The notes beneath the pieces were generated by a model that saw nothing but the letters and a program-made list of their open reading frames with translations, was not told the origin of the DNA and ran no database searches. Made by a program: the position numbers and the translations under genes. Of a stretch of 64,000 nt of DNA, positions 24,381 through 33,844 are shown piece by piece (position 1 is the first letter of the stretch; each line of letters opens with the position of its first letter). The DNA is from Hymenobacter plasmatis (GTDB lineage Bacteria > Bacteroidota > Bacteroidia > Cytophagales > Hymenobacteraceae): assembly GCF_020711255.1 (NCBI RefSeq), contig NZ_JAJFAW010000025.1, forward strand, positions 25,881 to 89,880, in the 5' to 3' direction.

Positions 24381-25773
24381 GGGCGGGCGAGTTTGGGGCG
24401 GATGAGGTTTGCAGAAAGCTTTCGCTGTCGACCAGGTACTGGCCGTTGGTGGCCACGTCTTCGGTGCCGCTCAGGCCCTGCCGGATTTGCACCTGCGTGC
24501 CCGTGCGCTGGCCGACCAGCACCGTGACGGGCACGAACGTGGGGCCGCGCCGCACAAAGGCGACCTGGCGGGTGCCGAGGTCCACGACGGCGGCGCGCGG
24601 CAGCCACCAGCCGCTGGTGGCCGCGCTCGTCAGCCGGGCGGTGAGGCGGGTACCGCGCCGCAGCAGCCCCTTGGGGTTGGGCAACGACACGCGCACGGCC
24701 GGCGTGCTGGCCCCGTTCCGGTAGGTGGGCTCGACCAGCTCCACGCGGGCGCTCAGGGGATGGGTGGGGTCCCCATCCACAAGCACCTGCAGCGTCTGGC
24801 CGGGGCGCAGCTGGGCCTGCTCGCCGGGCCCGGGCTGGAACAGGCCCCACACCTGCGCGGTGTTCATGACCTGAAACAGGGTCTGCCCGGCGCTTACGTA
24901 GCCGCCTTCCTGCAGCGTGAGCGCCGTGGTTGGTGGGGAAGCAGATGCGGTGGCGGGGGCTGCTTCGCCCGAGCCCATGGCCGAGGCACCACCCATGCCA
25001 CTACCAGCCGGGGCGCTGGCTCCGCCCATGCCGGCGGGAGACGGCGGGGCTGGTGACGCTGCGGCCACCGCGTTTTCGACCACGTACCCGTCGTAGGGAC
25101 TGAATACGGCCACCCGGTAGTCGGGGCGTCGGGTGCGGGCCAGGGCGCGCAGCTGGCTTTCGCTCAACCCCAGCAGGCGCAGCTTCTGCCGGGCCCCGTT
25201 GACCAGGACCGTGTTGTCGGCGTCGTTGCCCAATAAGAAGATGTACTCCTGCTCGGCCGTCACCAGTTCGGGGCTGTAGAGCTCCAGCAGCGTCTGGCCT
25301 TTGCGCACGGGCTGGTAGTTGAAGCGCACGAGCAGCCGCTCAATGCGGCCTCCCACGCGGGCGGCCACGGCCCGGCTCCGGCGCGGGTCGTAGTCGACCA
25401 CGCCGGGCAGGGTGAGCGTATCAGCAACGGCCCCCGAAGTGGGCCGCACGGTGGCGATGGCTGACACCACGGACCCGTTGGGTGACGTGACCAGGTGGCT
25501 CAGACCCGCGCCGGCCGTGTCGGCAGCTGCTTGGGTTGCGCCGCTGGCTTTGGGCACCAGGTCCATGCCGCAGATGGGGCACTGGCCGGGCGCGTCGCGC
25601 ACGATTTGCGGGTGCATCGAGCAGGTGTACAGCTGCGCGGCGGCCGTGCCCACCGGTTGTGCGGGGGCCTGCCCGGCCGGACCATGGGCCTTGCCTTTGC
25701 AGCCGGCCAGCAGCGTGAGCAGCAGCACTACCTGCGCGCCGGCTCGCAGTTTATTGCTCCAGTTCCTGGTCAT
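24373..25773 (-). CDS. cusB: RND efflux periplasmic adaptor with one HMBD domain (CusB-like)
   Basis: The 466-residue lipoprotein (lipobox LLAGC, Cys25) has one HMBD at residues 49-73 followed by the adaptor body. Between the hairpin and the lipoyl return strand lies a Gly/Ala/Pro/Met-rich insertion at about residues 238-282, with repeats of GMGGAS type. This may be a disordered Met-rich metal-binding loop. It overlaps the TolC-like gene by 23 bp and the second adaptor gene by 8 bp. The two adaptors are clearly different proteins, so a mixed adaptor ring is possible. Confidence 0.9.
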   Translation of the reverse strand: MTRNWSNKLRAGAQVVLLLTLLAGCKGKAHGPAGQAPAQPVGTAAAQLYTCSMHPQIVRDAPGQCPICGMDLVPKASGATQAAADTAGAGLSHLVTSPNGSVVSAIATVRPTSGAVADTLTLPGVVDYDPRRSRAVAARVGGRIERLLVRFNYQPVRKGQTLLELYSPELVTAEQEYIFLLGNDADNTVLVNGARQKLRLLGLSESQLRALARTRRPDYRVAVFSPYDGYVVENAVAAASPAPPSPAGMGGASAPAGSGMGGASAMGSGEAAPATASASPPTTALTLQEGGYVSAGQTLFQVMNTAQVWGLFQPGPGEQAQLRPGQTLQVLVDGDPTHPLSARVELVEPTYRNGASTPAVRVSLPNPKGLLRRGTRLTARLTSAATSGWWLPRAAVVDLGTRQVAFVRRGPTFVPVTVLVGQRTGTQVQIRQGLSGTEDVATNGQYLVDSESFLQTSSAPNSPAHD

Positions 25774-27016
25774 AGCGCACGTGTAGGTTCATGAGTTCGG
25801 TTTGGGTGTCGAGGTACTGCAGGCGGGTTTGCAGCCAGGTCTCCAGGGCTTCGACCACGGCCGGCAGCTGGGCCGTGTTCTGCTGGTAGGCCAGCAGCGT
25901 CACCTGGTAATTCTTGCGCAGCGCGGGCAGGATGCCCTTTTCGTAGTTTTCCACCTGCTGGCGCTTAGTGCGCAAATCCGACTGCAGCGTGGTGATGCGG
26001 CCGGCCGCTTCGGTGAGCAGGCTGGCCCGCTGCTGCTGCACGGCCTGGGCCTCGTAGCCCAGGGCGGCGGTGTTGGCCTTGTACTCGCGGGAGGCCCACG
26101 GGGCGATGGGAAGCGTGACCATGCCCATGAGGGAGAATTGGTTGGGCGTGACGCCCAAGCCGTTCATGTGGTCGTAGCGCACGCCGAAGTCGGGGCGGCG
26201 GCGGTTGGCTTCCACGTTCTGGTTGAGGCGCAGCACGGCCAGGGAGCGGTCGAGGCTGCGCACGTCGCTGCGCCGGCGGGACAGCGCCGCCGTATCGGGA
26301 TAAGGACCGGCGAAGGCGGTGGGCAGCAGCGTGTCCACGGCAAACTCGCCTTCCGGGTCGCGGGCCATCAGCGTGTTCAGGGCAATGGTGTTCTGCCGCA
26401 GCTGCCCGTAGAGCTGCTCGTGGTCGTTGCCGTGCATGGCCAGCCGCGCCTGCGCCTGGTAGATGCTGCCCAGGGTGCTCTGGTTGTAGGGGTAGCGGGC
26501 CTGCGCCACCTTCAGCAGAAAGGCCAGCAGCTCCTCGCTTTCATCGAGCACTTTGAGCTTCTTCTCCAGCAGCACGCGGCCGTAGTAGAGGCTGCGGGCC
26601 TGCGCCCGCATCTGGTTGAACATCGCCGTTTGGTCGGCCTGGTCCACGGCGGCCTGGCCGGCCAGGTATTCGCGCTTGGCCCGCTGCTTCACCGGGTTGG
26701 GAATCATCTGCTCCACCGATACCATCTGCATGCCCTCGCCTTGGCCGTTGTTCATTTCCTTGATGGGGCGCTGGTTGTAGGGCGTCATCCAGTAGCCGGC
26801 GCTCACCTTGGGCGCTTCCCAGCTGCTGGCGCCCGCCACGGCGGCCTGCTTGGCCTGGGCGCGGTAGCCGTACTGGCGCAGGGCCGGGTTGCGGCGCTCC
26901 ACGGCCCGCAGCACTGAATCCAGCGGCAGCACCTGCTGGGCCCGAAGCGGCTGCCCGGCCAGGAGCAGCAGGGCCGGCAGTACACAGTATCTAAGTTTAG
27001 CGAACATGACTTTCAT
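25751..27016 (-). CDS. cusC: Outer-membrane efflux protein, TolC family (CusC-like)
   Basis: The 421-residue protein has a signal peptide ending LRAQ at about residue 26. The duplicated helical layout of TolC-type outer-membrane channels follows: LDSVLRAVERRNPALRQ near the start, and long coiled helices in both halves. It lies 3 bp downstream of the CusA C-terminal ORF and upstream of both adaptors, completing a Cus-type tripartite pump. Unlike many TolC homologues it has no lipobox. Confidence 0.9.
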   Translation of the reverse strand: MKVMFAKLRYCVLPALLLLAGQPLRAQQVLPLDSVLRAVERRNPALRQYGYRAQAKQAAVAGASSWEAPKVSAGYWMTPYNQRPIKEMNNGQGEGMQMVSVEQMIPNPVKQRAKREYLAGQAAVDQADQTAMFNQMRAQARSLYYGRVLLEKKLKVLDESEELLAFLLKVAQARYPYNQSTLGSIYQAQARLAMHGNDHEQLYGQLRQNTIALNTLMARDPEGEFAVDTLLPTAFAGPYPDTAALSRRRSDVRSLDRSLAVLRLNQNVEANRRRPDFGVRYDHMNGLGVTPNQFSLMGMVTLPIAPWASREYKANTAALGYEAQAVQQQRASLLTEAAGRITTLQSDLRTKRQQVENYEKGILPALRKNYQVTLLAYQQNTAQLPAVVEALETWLQTRLQYLDTQTELMNLHVRYDQELEQ

Positions 27017-27019
27017 GGC

Positions 27020-28912
27020 TTAATGCTTCACGGCCAGCACGTCGAGCTTGCCGAACTTGCGGAGCTCGTACTCCTTGGTCATGAGAAAAATCAGGGGCGT
27101 GACCAGCAAAATGTGGGTCGAGGAGGTGAACACCCCGCCAATCATGGGCAGCACGATGGGCAGCATCACGTCGGAGCCCGTGCCCGTGGCCCAGAGCACC
27201 GGCACCAGCCCGAACAGGGCCACCGACACGGTCATCAGCTTGGGCCGCAGCCGTTTGGCCGCCCCGTGAAACACGGCGTCCCGCAAATCCTGTTTCGTGA
27301 TGGTTTCGCTGGAATTGCCCTTGGCGGCCACCAGCTGCTGCATGGCGTCGTTGAGGTAGATGACCATGATGACGCCCGTTTCCACGGCCAGCCCGAACAG
27401 GGCGATGAAGCCCACGGCCACCGCCACCGAGAGGTGCACGCCGTAGAAATACACCATGTACGCCCCGCCAATCAGGGCGAAGGGGATGGTGACCAGGCTC
27501 AGCAGCGCCTCGCGCACCGAGTGGAAGGCGAAGTACAGGCAACCAAATATTACCAAAAGCACGATGGGCAGGATGAACAGCAGTGTCCGCTGCGAGCTAA
27601 TCAGGTTCTCGTACTGCCCGCTCCACTCCAGGTAGCAGCCGGCCGGCAGCTTGCCCTGGATGCGCTGCACCCGCTCCATGGCTTCCTTCACGGTGCCGCC
27701 CAGGTCCCGGTCGCGCACGTTGAAGAGCACCGCCCCGCGCAGCTGCGCGTTCTCGGAGTTAATCATCGGCGGGCCGTTCACGAAGCGCAACTTGGCCACG
27801 GCCGAGAGCGGCACCGGCCCATAGGCGGTGGTCTGGATGGGGATGCGGCCCAGCGCGGCCACGCTGTTGCGGAAGTCTTCGGCCAGGCGCACGTTGATGC
27901 TGAAGCGCCGCCGGCCTTCCACGGTAGTAGCGACGGGCGCCCCGCCGATGGCCGTTTCCACCACTTCGTTCACTTGGTCCACGCTCAGACCGTAGCGGGC
28001 CAGCTGCGGCCGGTCAATATCAATCTGCAGGTACTTGCCGCCGGTAATGGGGTCCACGTACAAATCCTGCACGCCGGGCACGCCGGTGAGCGCCGCCCGC
28101 ACCCGCTGCGATACCTGGTAAATGGTATCAAGCTGCTGGCCATAGACTTTTACGCCCACGTCGGTGCGCACGCCGGTGCTCAGCATGTTGATGCGGTTGA
28201 TGATGGGCTGCGTCCAGCCGTTGACCACGCCCGGAATCTGCAACTTTTCGTTGAGCTCGGCAATGAGCTTGGCCTTGGTCATGCCCGCCCGCCACTCGGC
28301 GCGGGGCTTGAGCTGAATGATGGTTTCAATCATGCTCAGCGGGGCGTTGTCGGTGGCCGTGCTGGCCCGGCCGGCCTTGCCGAGCACGCCGGCTACTTCG
28401 GGCACCTGCTTGATAATCTTGTCCTGCACCTGCAGGATGCGCTTGACCTCCGTGTTCGACACGTCGGGCTGCGTGATGGGCATGAACAGAATCGAGCCCT
28501 CGTCGAGCGGGGGCATGAACTCGGTGCCCAGACTCAGCAGCAGCGGGATGCTGATGGCCAGCAGCAACAGGTTGATGGCGATGGTGGTCTTGCGCCAGGT
28601 CAGGCACCAGTTGATGAGCGGGGCGTACACCCGCTCCAGGCCCCGGTTGATGGGATTCTGCTCCTCGGTTTTGAAGGTGCCCTTCATGAAAAAAGACAGC
28701 AGTACCGGGGCCAGCGTCACGGCCAGCACCGCGTCGATGAGCAGGATAAAGGTCTTGGTGTAGGCCAGCGGGTGAAACAGCTTGCCCTCCTGCCCGGTGA
28801 GCAAAAATACCGGCAGGAAGGAAGCCACGATGATGATGGTGGAGAAGAAGATGCCCCGCGAGACCTGCTGGCTGGACTTCTCGATGATGGCGAGGCGCTC
28901 GTCGTTAGTCAT
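27020..28912 (-). CDS. cusA: CusA-type heavy-metal RND pump, C-terminal half of a split gene
   Basis: From ATG 28912 the product has 630 residues. It begins in the cytoplasmic linker after transmembrane helix 4 (DERLAIIEKSSQQVSRGIF) and contains helices 5-12 and the second periplasmic half. Typical motifs are PVFLLTGQEGKLFHPLAYTK, FMPPLDEGSILFMP and AVETGVIMVIYLNDAM. Alone it lacks the N-terminal half of an RND monomer, which is encoded in another frame by 28905-30260. The two ORFs overlap by 8 bp (start before stop). A one-base change near 28905-28912 would fuse them into a protein of about 1,080 residues, the normal CusA size. Confidence 0.88.
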   Translation of the reverse strand: MTNDERLAIIEKSSQQVSRGIFFSTIIIVASFLPVFLLTGQEGKLFHPLAYTKTFILLIDAVLAVTLAPVLLSFFMKGTFKTEEQNPINRGLERVYAPLINWCLTWRKTTIAINLLLLAISIPLLLSLGTEFMPPLDEGSILFMPITQPDVSNTEVKRILQVQDKIIKQVPEVAGVLGKAGRASTATDNAPLSMIETIIQLKPRAEWRAGMTKAKLIAELNEKLQIPGVVNGWTQPIINRINMLSTGVRTDVGVKVYGQQLDTIYQVSQRVRAALTGVPGVQDLYVDPITGGKYLQIDIDRPQLARYGLSVDQVNEVVETAIGGAPVATTVEGRRRFSINVRLAEDFRNSVAALGRIPIQTTAYGPVPLSAVAKLRFVNGPPMINSENAQLRGAVLFNVRDRDLGGTVKEAMERVQRIQGKLPAGCYLEWSGQYENLISSQRTLLFILPIVLLVIFGCLYFAFHSVREALLSLVTIPFALIGGAYMVYFYGVHLSVAVAVGFIALFGLAVETGVIMVIYLNDAMQQLVAAKGNSSETITKQDLRDAVFHGAAKRLRPKLMTVSVALFGLVPVLWATGTGSDVMLPIVLPMIGGVFTSSTHILLVTPLIFLMTKEYELRKFGKLDVLAVKH

Positions 28913-30260
28913 GGCGGACGGGTTCAGGGGTGGAAATAGAAGCGGCGGCAACGGGCGAAGAATCAGGCGGAGCACCCGCCGCGGCGGCTTCTTCGGCGGC
29001 CTGGTGCAGGGCCAGGTTGCGGTAGGCATTCTCGGCCATCACGATGCCGTTGTCGACGATGACCCCGATGGCCAGGGCGATGCCGGTGAGCGACATGATG
29101 TTGGAAGAGATGCCAAAGGCGTTGAGCAGAATGAAGCTGGCGGCGATGGTAATGGGGATTTGCAGCAGGATGCTCAGGGCGCTGCGCCAGTGAAAGAGGA
29201 ATACCAGCACCACCAGCGACACCACGGCCATTTCCTCCAGCAGCGTGTGCTGGATGTTGGCCACCGACTCCTCAATCAGCCCACTGCGGTCGTACACGAT
29301 GTTGAACGACACGCCCGCCGGCAGGCCCTTGGCTACCTCCGTCATCTTGGCCTTCACACGGGTAATCACGTCGTCGGCGTTTTCGCCGTAGCGCATCACC
29401 ACGATGCCGCCCACCACTTCGCCCTCGCCGTTGTGGTCGAAGATGCCCAGGCGGCTCTCGCCCGTCATCTGCACCGTGCCCAGGTCCTTGAGCCGCAGCG
29501 GCACCCCGCCGGCGCGGGTAAGCACCGGCACGTTTTCCAGCGTGGCCACGTCCTGGATGTAGCCGCTGGTCTTGATGATGTAGCCGACACTGGCCTGCTC
29601 AAACTTGCGCCCGCCGGCCTCATTGTTGTTGCTGCGCACCGCGGCCAGCACCTGCGGCAGCGTTACGTTGTAGTAGGTGAGCTTGGTGGGGTCCACCGTC
29701 ACCTGGTACTCGGGCTGAAAGCCGCCGAAGCTGGCCACCTCGCTCACGCCGGCTACGGTTTGCAGGCCGAACTTCACGTACCAGTCCTGCAGGGCGCGCT
29801 GCTCGCCCAGGTCCAGCTTAGGGGCGTTGAGCGTGTACCAGAGCACGTGGCCCACGCCGGTGCCGTCGGGCCCGAGGGTGGGCGTGATGCCGGCCGGCAG
29901 CAGGCGCTGCGCGTAGTTGAGCCGTTCCAGTACCCGCTCGCGGGCCCAGTAGATGTCCGTGTTGTCGTTGAAGATGACGTACACGAAGCTCATGCCGAAC
30001 ATGGAGGCCGCGCGCACGGCCCGCACCTGGGCCAGCCCCTGCAGGTTGGTCACCAGCGGGTAAGTCACCTGGTCTTCGATAATCTGCGGGCTGCGGCCCA
30101 TCCACTCGGTGAAGACAATGACCTGGTTTTCGGACAGGTCGGGGATGGCGTCAATCTTGCTGGCCCGCACCGAAAACGCGCCCCACACGAGGAGCCCGGC
30201 GGCGACCAGCAGCACCAGCACCCGATTCCGCAGGGAAAAGGAAATGAGTTGCTCTATCAT
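28905..30260 (-). CDS. cusA: CusA-type heavy-metal RND pump, N-terminal half of a split gene
   Basis: The 451-residue product starts at ATG 30260 (IEQLISFSLRNRVLVLLVAAG, helix 1). It continues through the first periplasmic half (DAIPDLSENQVIVFTEW, VRAASMFGMSFVYVIF) to helices 2-4 (GVIVDNGIVMAENAYRNL). It then ends in an Ala/Pro-rich linker, TPEPVRHD-stop. Intact CusA would run straight on into the sequence encoded at 27020-28912. Either a frameshift mutation or a true two-gene split with coupled translation explains this. It follows the HYC_CC_PP gene in the same operon after 168 bp. Confidence 0.88.
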   Translation of the reverse strand: MIEQLISFSLRNRVLVLLVAAGLLVWGAFSVRASKIDAIPDLSENQVIVFTEWMGRSPQIIEDQVTYPLVTNLQGLAQVRAVRAASMFGMSFVYVIFNDNTDIYWARERVLERLNYAQRLLPAGITPTLGPDGTGVGHVLWYTLNAPKLDLGEQRALQDWYVKFGLQTVAGVSEVASFGGFQPEYQVTVDPTKLTYYNVTLPQVLAAVRSNNNEAGGRKFEQASVGYIIKTSGYIQDVATLENVPVLTRAGGVPLRLKDLGTVQMTGESRLGIFDHNGEGEVVGGIVVMRYGENADDVITRVKAKMTEVAKGLPAGVSFNIVYDRSGLIEESVANIQHTLLEEMAVVSLVVLVFLFHWRSALSILLQIPITIAASFILLNAFGISSNIMSLTGIALAIGVIVDNGIVMAENAYRNLALHQAAEEAAAAGAPPDSSPVAAASISTPEPVRHD

Positions 30261-30428
30261 GGAGAAACAGCAGGAAAAGCGAAGCGTCGGCAAGCCGGAA
30301 ACCCCAGCGGGGACCTCGGCGGGCACCGTGGGCACAAAGGCCCGGACGCGGGGGCGGCCCGACCGCCGGGGCCGGACGCACCAAAGCCCCAGCGCCAACC
30401 AGCGTGGGGAACAGAGCAACCCGAAAAG

Positions 30429-30824
30429 CTAGACTAAAAAGGCGTGCCCGCGCACGTAGGCCGGGCACTCGGGCGGCGGGGCGGCGTGCAGCTGCAGGTT
30501 GACGGCCGGCTCATCGGCCGGATAAGCCATTTGCGCGAGCTGCCAGACCAGCCGCAGCACGGCCGGGGCCGGCACCACGTCGGGGGCCTGCAGCTGGAAG
30601 TGGGCGGCCGAAAGCTTGATGTCCTTCAGCGCGCTGCTCACTTTCTTATCGTGGCAGCAGCGCCCGGCGGGCTTGCCCGTGTCCTGGCAGCAGCAGTTGG
30701 TGTCGCTGCCTTGCGCCACCGAAACCGCCGTCAGCTCCTGCCCACAGAAGTGCATGCTGTACACCAGGCCGGGGCTGGACAGCAAATAGCTAAAGAGCAG
30801 AAACAGACTAACGAAACGCTTCAC
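30429..30824 (-). CDS. HYC_CC_PP family small Cys-rich exported protein
   Basis: The 131-residue protein has an N-terminal signal segment (FVSLFLLFSYLLSSPGLVYS). The family motifs follow: HFCG at residues 25-28 (in place of HYCG), a CCC cluster near 45 (TNCCCQ) and CCHD near 56. Such proteins are common beside copper and other metal genes in Bacteroidetes; a metal-binding role is likely but unproven. It is the first gene of the Cus operon and is divergent from copA. Confidence 0.82.
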   Translation of the reverse strand: MKRFVSLFLLFSYLLSSPGLVYSMHFCGQELTAVSVAQGSDTNCCCQDTGKPAGRCCHDKKVSSALKDIKLSAAHFQLQAPDVVPAPAVLRLVWQLAQMAYPADEPAVNLQLHAAPPPECPAYVRGHAFLV

Positions 30825-31186
30825 GCAGGAATGGGTCCAGGGAAACCCGGATTGTTTGCAAAGTACGGGAACCCCGCCCAGATGTTATTAACAGGATTTC
30901 TCCGCAATGGTGCAAGATTCTTCATCCGCCAGGTTGTCGCCCTACCCGATGCTGCTAAGGTCGGCTCAACCAGGAAGACGCCGGACGTAGCCGGCAAAAG
31001 GCGCAGGAATCAAGCGCGGGGCGGAAAAGAATGAGCGCATTGGCGGTAAGCTGGCCGTCAAATTATGCAATTCTGCGGCGGTATTTAGTACCAACTTCGC
31101 CCTTCGGCAGCCGTTCCTTTGTAGCGTGATTATGGGCTTTCGCCAACTGGCTAAACCGCTCAAAAACCACTCCTTACGCCGCTTTT
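30825..31186. promoter_or_regulatory. Divergent intergenic region between Cus operon and copA
   Basis: This 362-bp gap must hold promoters for both the minus-strand Cus operon and plus-strand copA. TTCCTTTG at 31114-31121 is one base from the Bacteroidetes -7 consensus TAnnTTTG and could serve copA; no convincing -33 element was found. No long inverted repeat or gene was seen. The HMA-AraC regulators are candidate binders. Confidence 0.35.
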
Positions 31187-33454
31187 ATGGAACCTGCCAC
31201 CAAAACCGAAACCCTCGACATCGAAGGCATGACCTGCGCCTCGTGCGCGTCCGCCGTCGAGAAGTCGCTCAGCCGTACGCCCGGCGTGCAGCGGGCCATG
31301 GTCAACTTTGCCACCGAGAAGGCCACCGTGGACTACCTACCCACCCAGGCTTCCCCGGCTACGCTCAAGGAAGCCGTCATTAACGCCGGCTACGGCGTAA
31401 TGGAGCGCGCCCCCGACACCAGCGCCGCCGAGCGCAGCGCCGAAATCGACCGCCAGAAGGCCGTGGCTTACCAGAAGCTCAAGCGCCGATTCGGTGTGGC
31501 CGTGGGCCTGGCCGTCATCATCATGCCCCTGAGCATGCTCATGCTCTGGCCGGCCATGATGGCGCGCATTAACATGCAGTGGCTCAACTACGCCCTGCTG
31601 CTGCTCACCCTGCCCGTGCTGGGCTACAGCGGGCGCGAGTTCTACGAATCGGCCTGGAACGGCTTCAAGCACCGGGCCGCCAACATGGACACGCTTATTG
31701 CCGTGGGCACCGGCGCGGCCTTCCTCTACAGCCTGGCGGCTACCGTAGTGCCCGGCTTTTTCACCAGCCGTGGCCTGATGCCCGAGGTGTACTACGACAC
31801 GACGGCCACCATCATTGCCCTGATTCTGCTGGGCAAGGTACTGGAGCTGCGCGCTAAAACCCAGACCTCGGCCGCCATGCGCAGCCTCATTGGCCTGCAA
31901 GCTAAAACCGCCCGCGTGGTGCGGCCCGATGGCGCGGAAGTCGACGTGCCCATCGAGCAGGTGCAGCTCGGCGACTTAGTGGTGGTGCGCCCCGGCGAGA
32001 AGGTGGCCACCGACGGCCTCATTACCGAAGGTAGCTCGGCCCTCGACGAGGCTATGCTCACGGGCGAAAGCCTGCCGGTGCAGAAGCAGGCCGGTGACCC
32101 GGTATTCGGGGCCACGCTCAACAAAACCGGCTCCTTCCGCTTTCGGGTGACCAAAGTGGGGGCCGACACCATGCTCTCGCAGATTGTGAAGCTGGTGGAG
32201 GATGCCCAGGGCAGCCGCGCCCCCATTCAGCGGCTGGCCGATAAGGTCAGCGCCATCTTCGTGCCCACGGTGGTGGTCATTGCCATTCTCACGTTCGTGC
32301 TGTGGTTTGATTTGGCCCCGGCCGGAACCCGCCTGCCGCTGGCGCTGGTCAACTTCGTGGCCGTGCTCATTATTGCCTGCCCCTGTGCGCTGGGGCTGGC
32401 CACGCCCACGGCCATCATGGTGAGCACCGGCAAGGGCGCGGAGCACGGCGTACTCATCCGCAATGCCGAGGCGCTGGAAAAGGCGTACCAGGTAAACACG
32501 GTGCTGCTCGATAAAACCGGCACCATTACCCGCGGCGAGCCCGCCGTAACGGATTTCTGGACGCTGCCCGACCAGGAACATAACCGACTGCTGCAAGTGG
32601 TGGCCGCCGTGGAACGCCAGAGCGAGCACCCGCTGGCCGAGGCCGTGGTGCGCCACGCCGAGGCGCAGGGCGCGGCCAGCCTGACGGCGACCGGCTTCCG
32701 GGCCGTGGAAGGCAAAGGGGCCGCCGCCACCGTGAGCGGCCAGGCCGTGCTCATCGGCAACCGCCGCCTGCTGGCCGACGAAAGTGTGAACCTTCCCCCC
32801 ACTCTCATTGCCCAGGCCGAGCAGCTGCTGAGCCAGGCCAAAACCGTGCTCTACATCGCCGTGGCTGGCCAGGCCGTGGGCCTGTTAGGCGTGGCCGATA
32901 CCGTGCGCGACACGTCGGCCACGGCCATCAAAAAGCTGCAGGCTCTGGGGATTGAGGTGGTGATGATGACGGGCGACAACGCCGAAACGGCCGCCCAGGT
33001 GGCCGGGCAGGTGGGCATCACGCGCTTCTTCGCCGAGGTGCTGCCCGCCGATAAAGCCGGCAAGGTGAAGGAGCTGCAGGCCGAAGGCCGCATCGTGGCC
33101 ATGGTCGGCGACGGCATCAACGACGCGCCCGCGCTGGCTCAGGCCGACATCGGGCTGGCCATCGGCTCGGGAACCGACGTGGCGATGGAGGCGGCCGGCA
33201 TCACGCTCATGCGCTCCGACCTGAACGGGGTGGTGACGGCCATTGAGCTGAGTCGCCAGACCATCCGCACCATCAAGCAGAACCTGTTTTTCGCCTTCGT
33301 CTACAACACGCTGGGCATTCCCGTCGCGGCCGGGCTGCTGTACCCCTTCTTTGGCATCCTGCTCTCGCCCATGCTGGCGGCCGGGGCCATGGCCCTGAGT
33401 TCGGTGTCGGTGCTGACCAACTCGCTGCGCCTGCGCTCCTTCGACAATCATTAA
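31187..33454 (+). CDS. copA: Cu(I)-exporting P1B-type ATPase CopA
   Basis: The 755-residue protein has one N-terminal HMA domain (GMTCASCA, Cys17 and Cys20) and eight expected membrane helices. The copper-type transport motif is CPC at residues 398-400. The phosphorylation motif DKTGT has Asp442, and the ATP-binding SEHPLAEA and hinge GDGINDAP are present. It exports Cu(I) from the cytosol. Its proximity to a cupredoxin (12 bp downstream) and an HMA-AraC gene suggests a copper-response operon. The CopZ-like protein at 20912 is a likely partner. Confidence 0.96.
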   Translation: MEPATKTETLDIEGMTCASCASAVEKSLSRTPGVQRAMVNFATEKATVDYLPTQASPATLKEAVINAGYGVMERAPDTSAAERSAEIDRQKAVAYQKLKRRFGVAVGLAVIIMPLSMLMLWPAMMARINMQWLNYALLLLTLPVLGYSGREFYESAWNGFKHRAANMDTLIAVGTGAAFLYSLAATVVPGFFTSRGLMPEVYYDTTATIIALILLGKVLELRAKTQTSAAMRSLIGLQAKTARVVRPDGAEVDVPIEQVQLGDLVVVRPGEKVATDGLITEGSSALDEAMLTGESLPVQKQAGDPVFGATLNKTGSFRFRVTKVGADTMLSQIVKLVEDAQGSRAPIQRLADKVSAIFVPTVVVIAILTFVLWFDLAPAGTRLPLALVNFVAVLIIACPCALGLATPTAIMVSTGKGAEHGVLIRNAEALEKAYQVNTVLLDKTGTITRGEPAVTDFWTLPDQEHNRLLQVVAAVERQSEHPLAEAVVRHAEAQGAASLTATGFRAVEGKGAAATVSGQAVLIGNRRLLADESVNLPPTLIAQAEQLLSQAKTVLYIAVAGQAVGLLGVADTVRDTSATAIKKLQALGIEVVMMTGDNAETAAQVAGQVGITRFFAEVLPADKAGKVKELQAEGRIVAMVGDGINDAPALAQADIGLAIGSGTDVAMEAAGITLMRSDLNGVVTAIELSRQTIRTIKQNLFFAFVYNTLGIPVAAGLLYPFFGILLSPMLAAGAMALSSVSVLTNSLRLRSFDNH

Positions 33455-33466
33455 TTCCGCTCTGCT

Positions 33467-33844
33467 ATGGATACCCCCGCCATTATCGTCACCGTCGCCG
33501 GCCTGGCCCTTGCTGGGTTTGTGCTGTGGTACTTCTTTTTTTCGGCCCGCCAGACGGCCAGCGCCGTGTCTACTTCCGGCGGTGTGCAGGAGGTGGCCAT
33601 CACCGTAAAGGGTGGCTACTCGCCCGACGTGATTGAGGTAGAGCGCGGCAAGCCCGTGCAGCTGAGCTTCTACCGCGACGAGGAAAACAGCTGTTCGGAG
33701 GAGCTGCTGATGCCCGATTTCAGCATCCGCCGCGACCTGCCCGCGTTCAAAACCACGCTGGTGGAGTTGCTGCCCAAAGAAGTCGGGACATTTACCTTCA
33801 CCTGCGGCATGGGCATGCTGCGGGGTAGCTTAGTGGTGAAATAA
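33467..33844 (+). CDS. Membrane-anchored cupredoxin-domain protein
   Basis: The 125-residue protein has one N-terminal membrane helix (residues 5-26) and a cupredoxin fold. Likely copper ligands are Cys76 and Met82 in the NSCSEELLMPDF loop and Cys113, Met115 and Met117 in TCGMGML. The loop order resembles the cupredoxin_1 type rather than blue copper His-Cys-His-Met sites. It probably handles copper at the outer face of the inner membrane after CopA export. It overlaps the following AraC gene by one base (TAATG), indicating co-translation. Confidence 0.85.
   Translation: MDTPAIIVTVAGLALAGFVLWYFFFSARQTASAVSTSGGVQEVAITVKGGYSPDVIEVERGKPVQLSFYRDEENSCSEELLMPDFSIRRDLPAFKTTLVELLPKEVGTFTFTCGMGMLRGSLVVK

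Noticed and set aside
28890..28930. Programmed ribosomal frameshift joining the cusA halves
   Set aside because: No slippery heptamer was seen near the frame junction; mutation, sequencing error or a coupled two-gene split is more likely.
27023..28939. 638-codon plus-strand open frame opposite cusA
   Set aside because: His/Gln/Gly-rich antisense frame of the RND gene; long only because GC-rich codons rarely create stops on the opposite strand.
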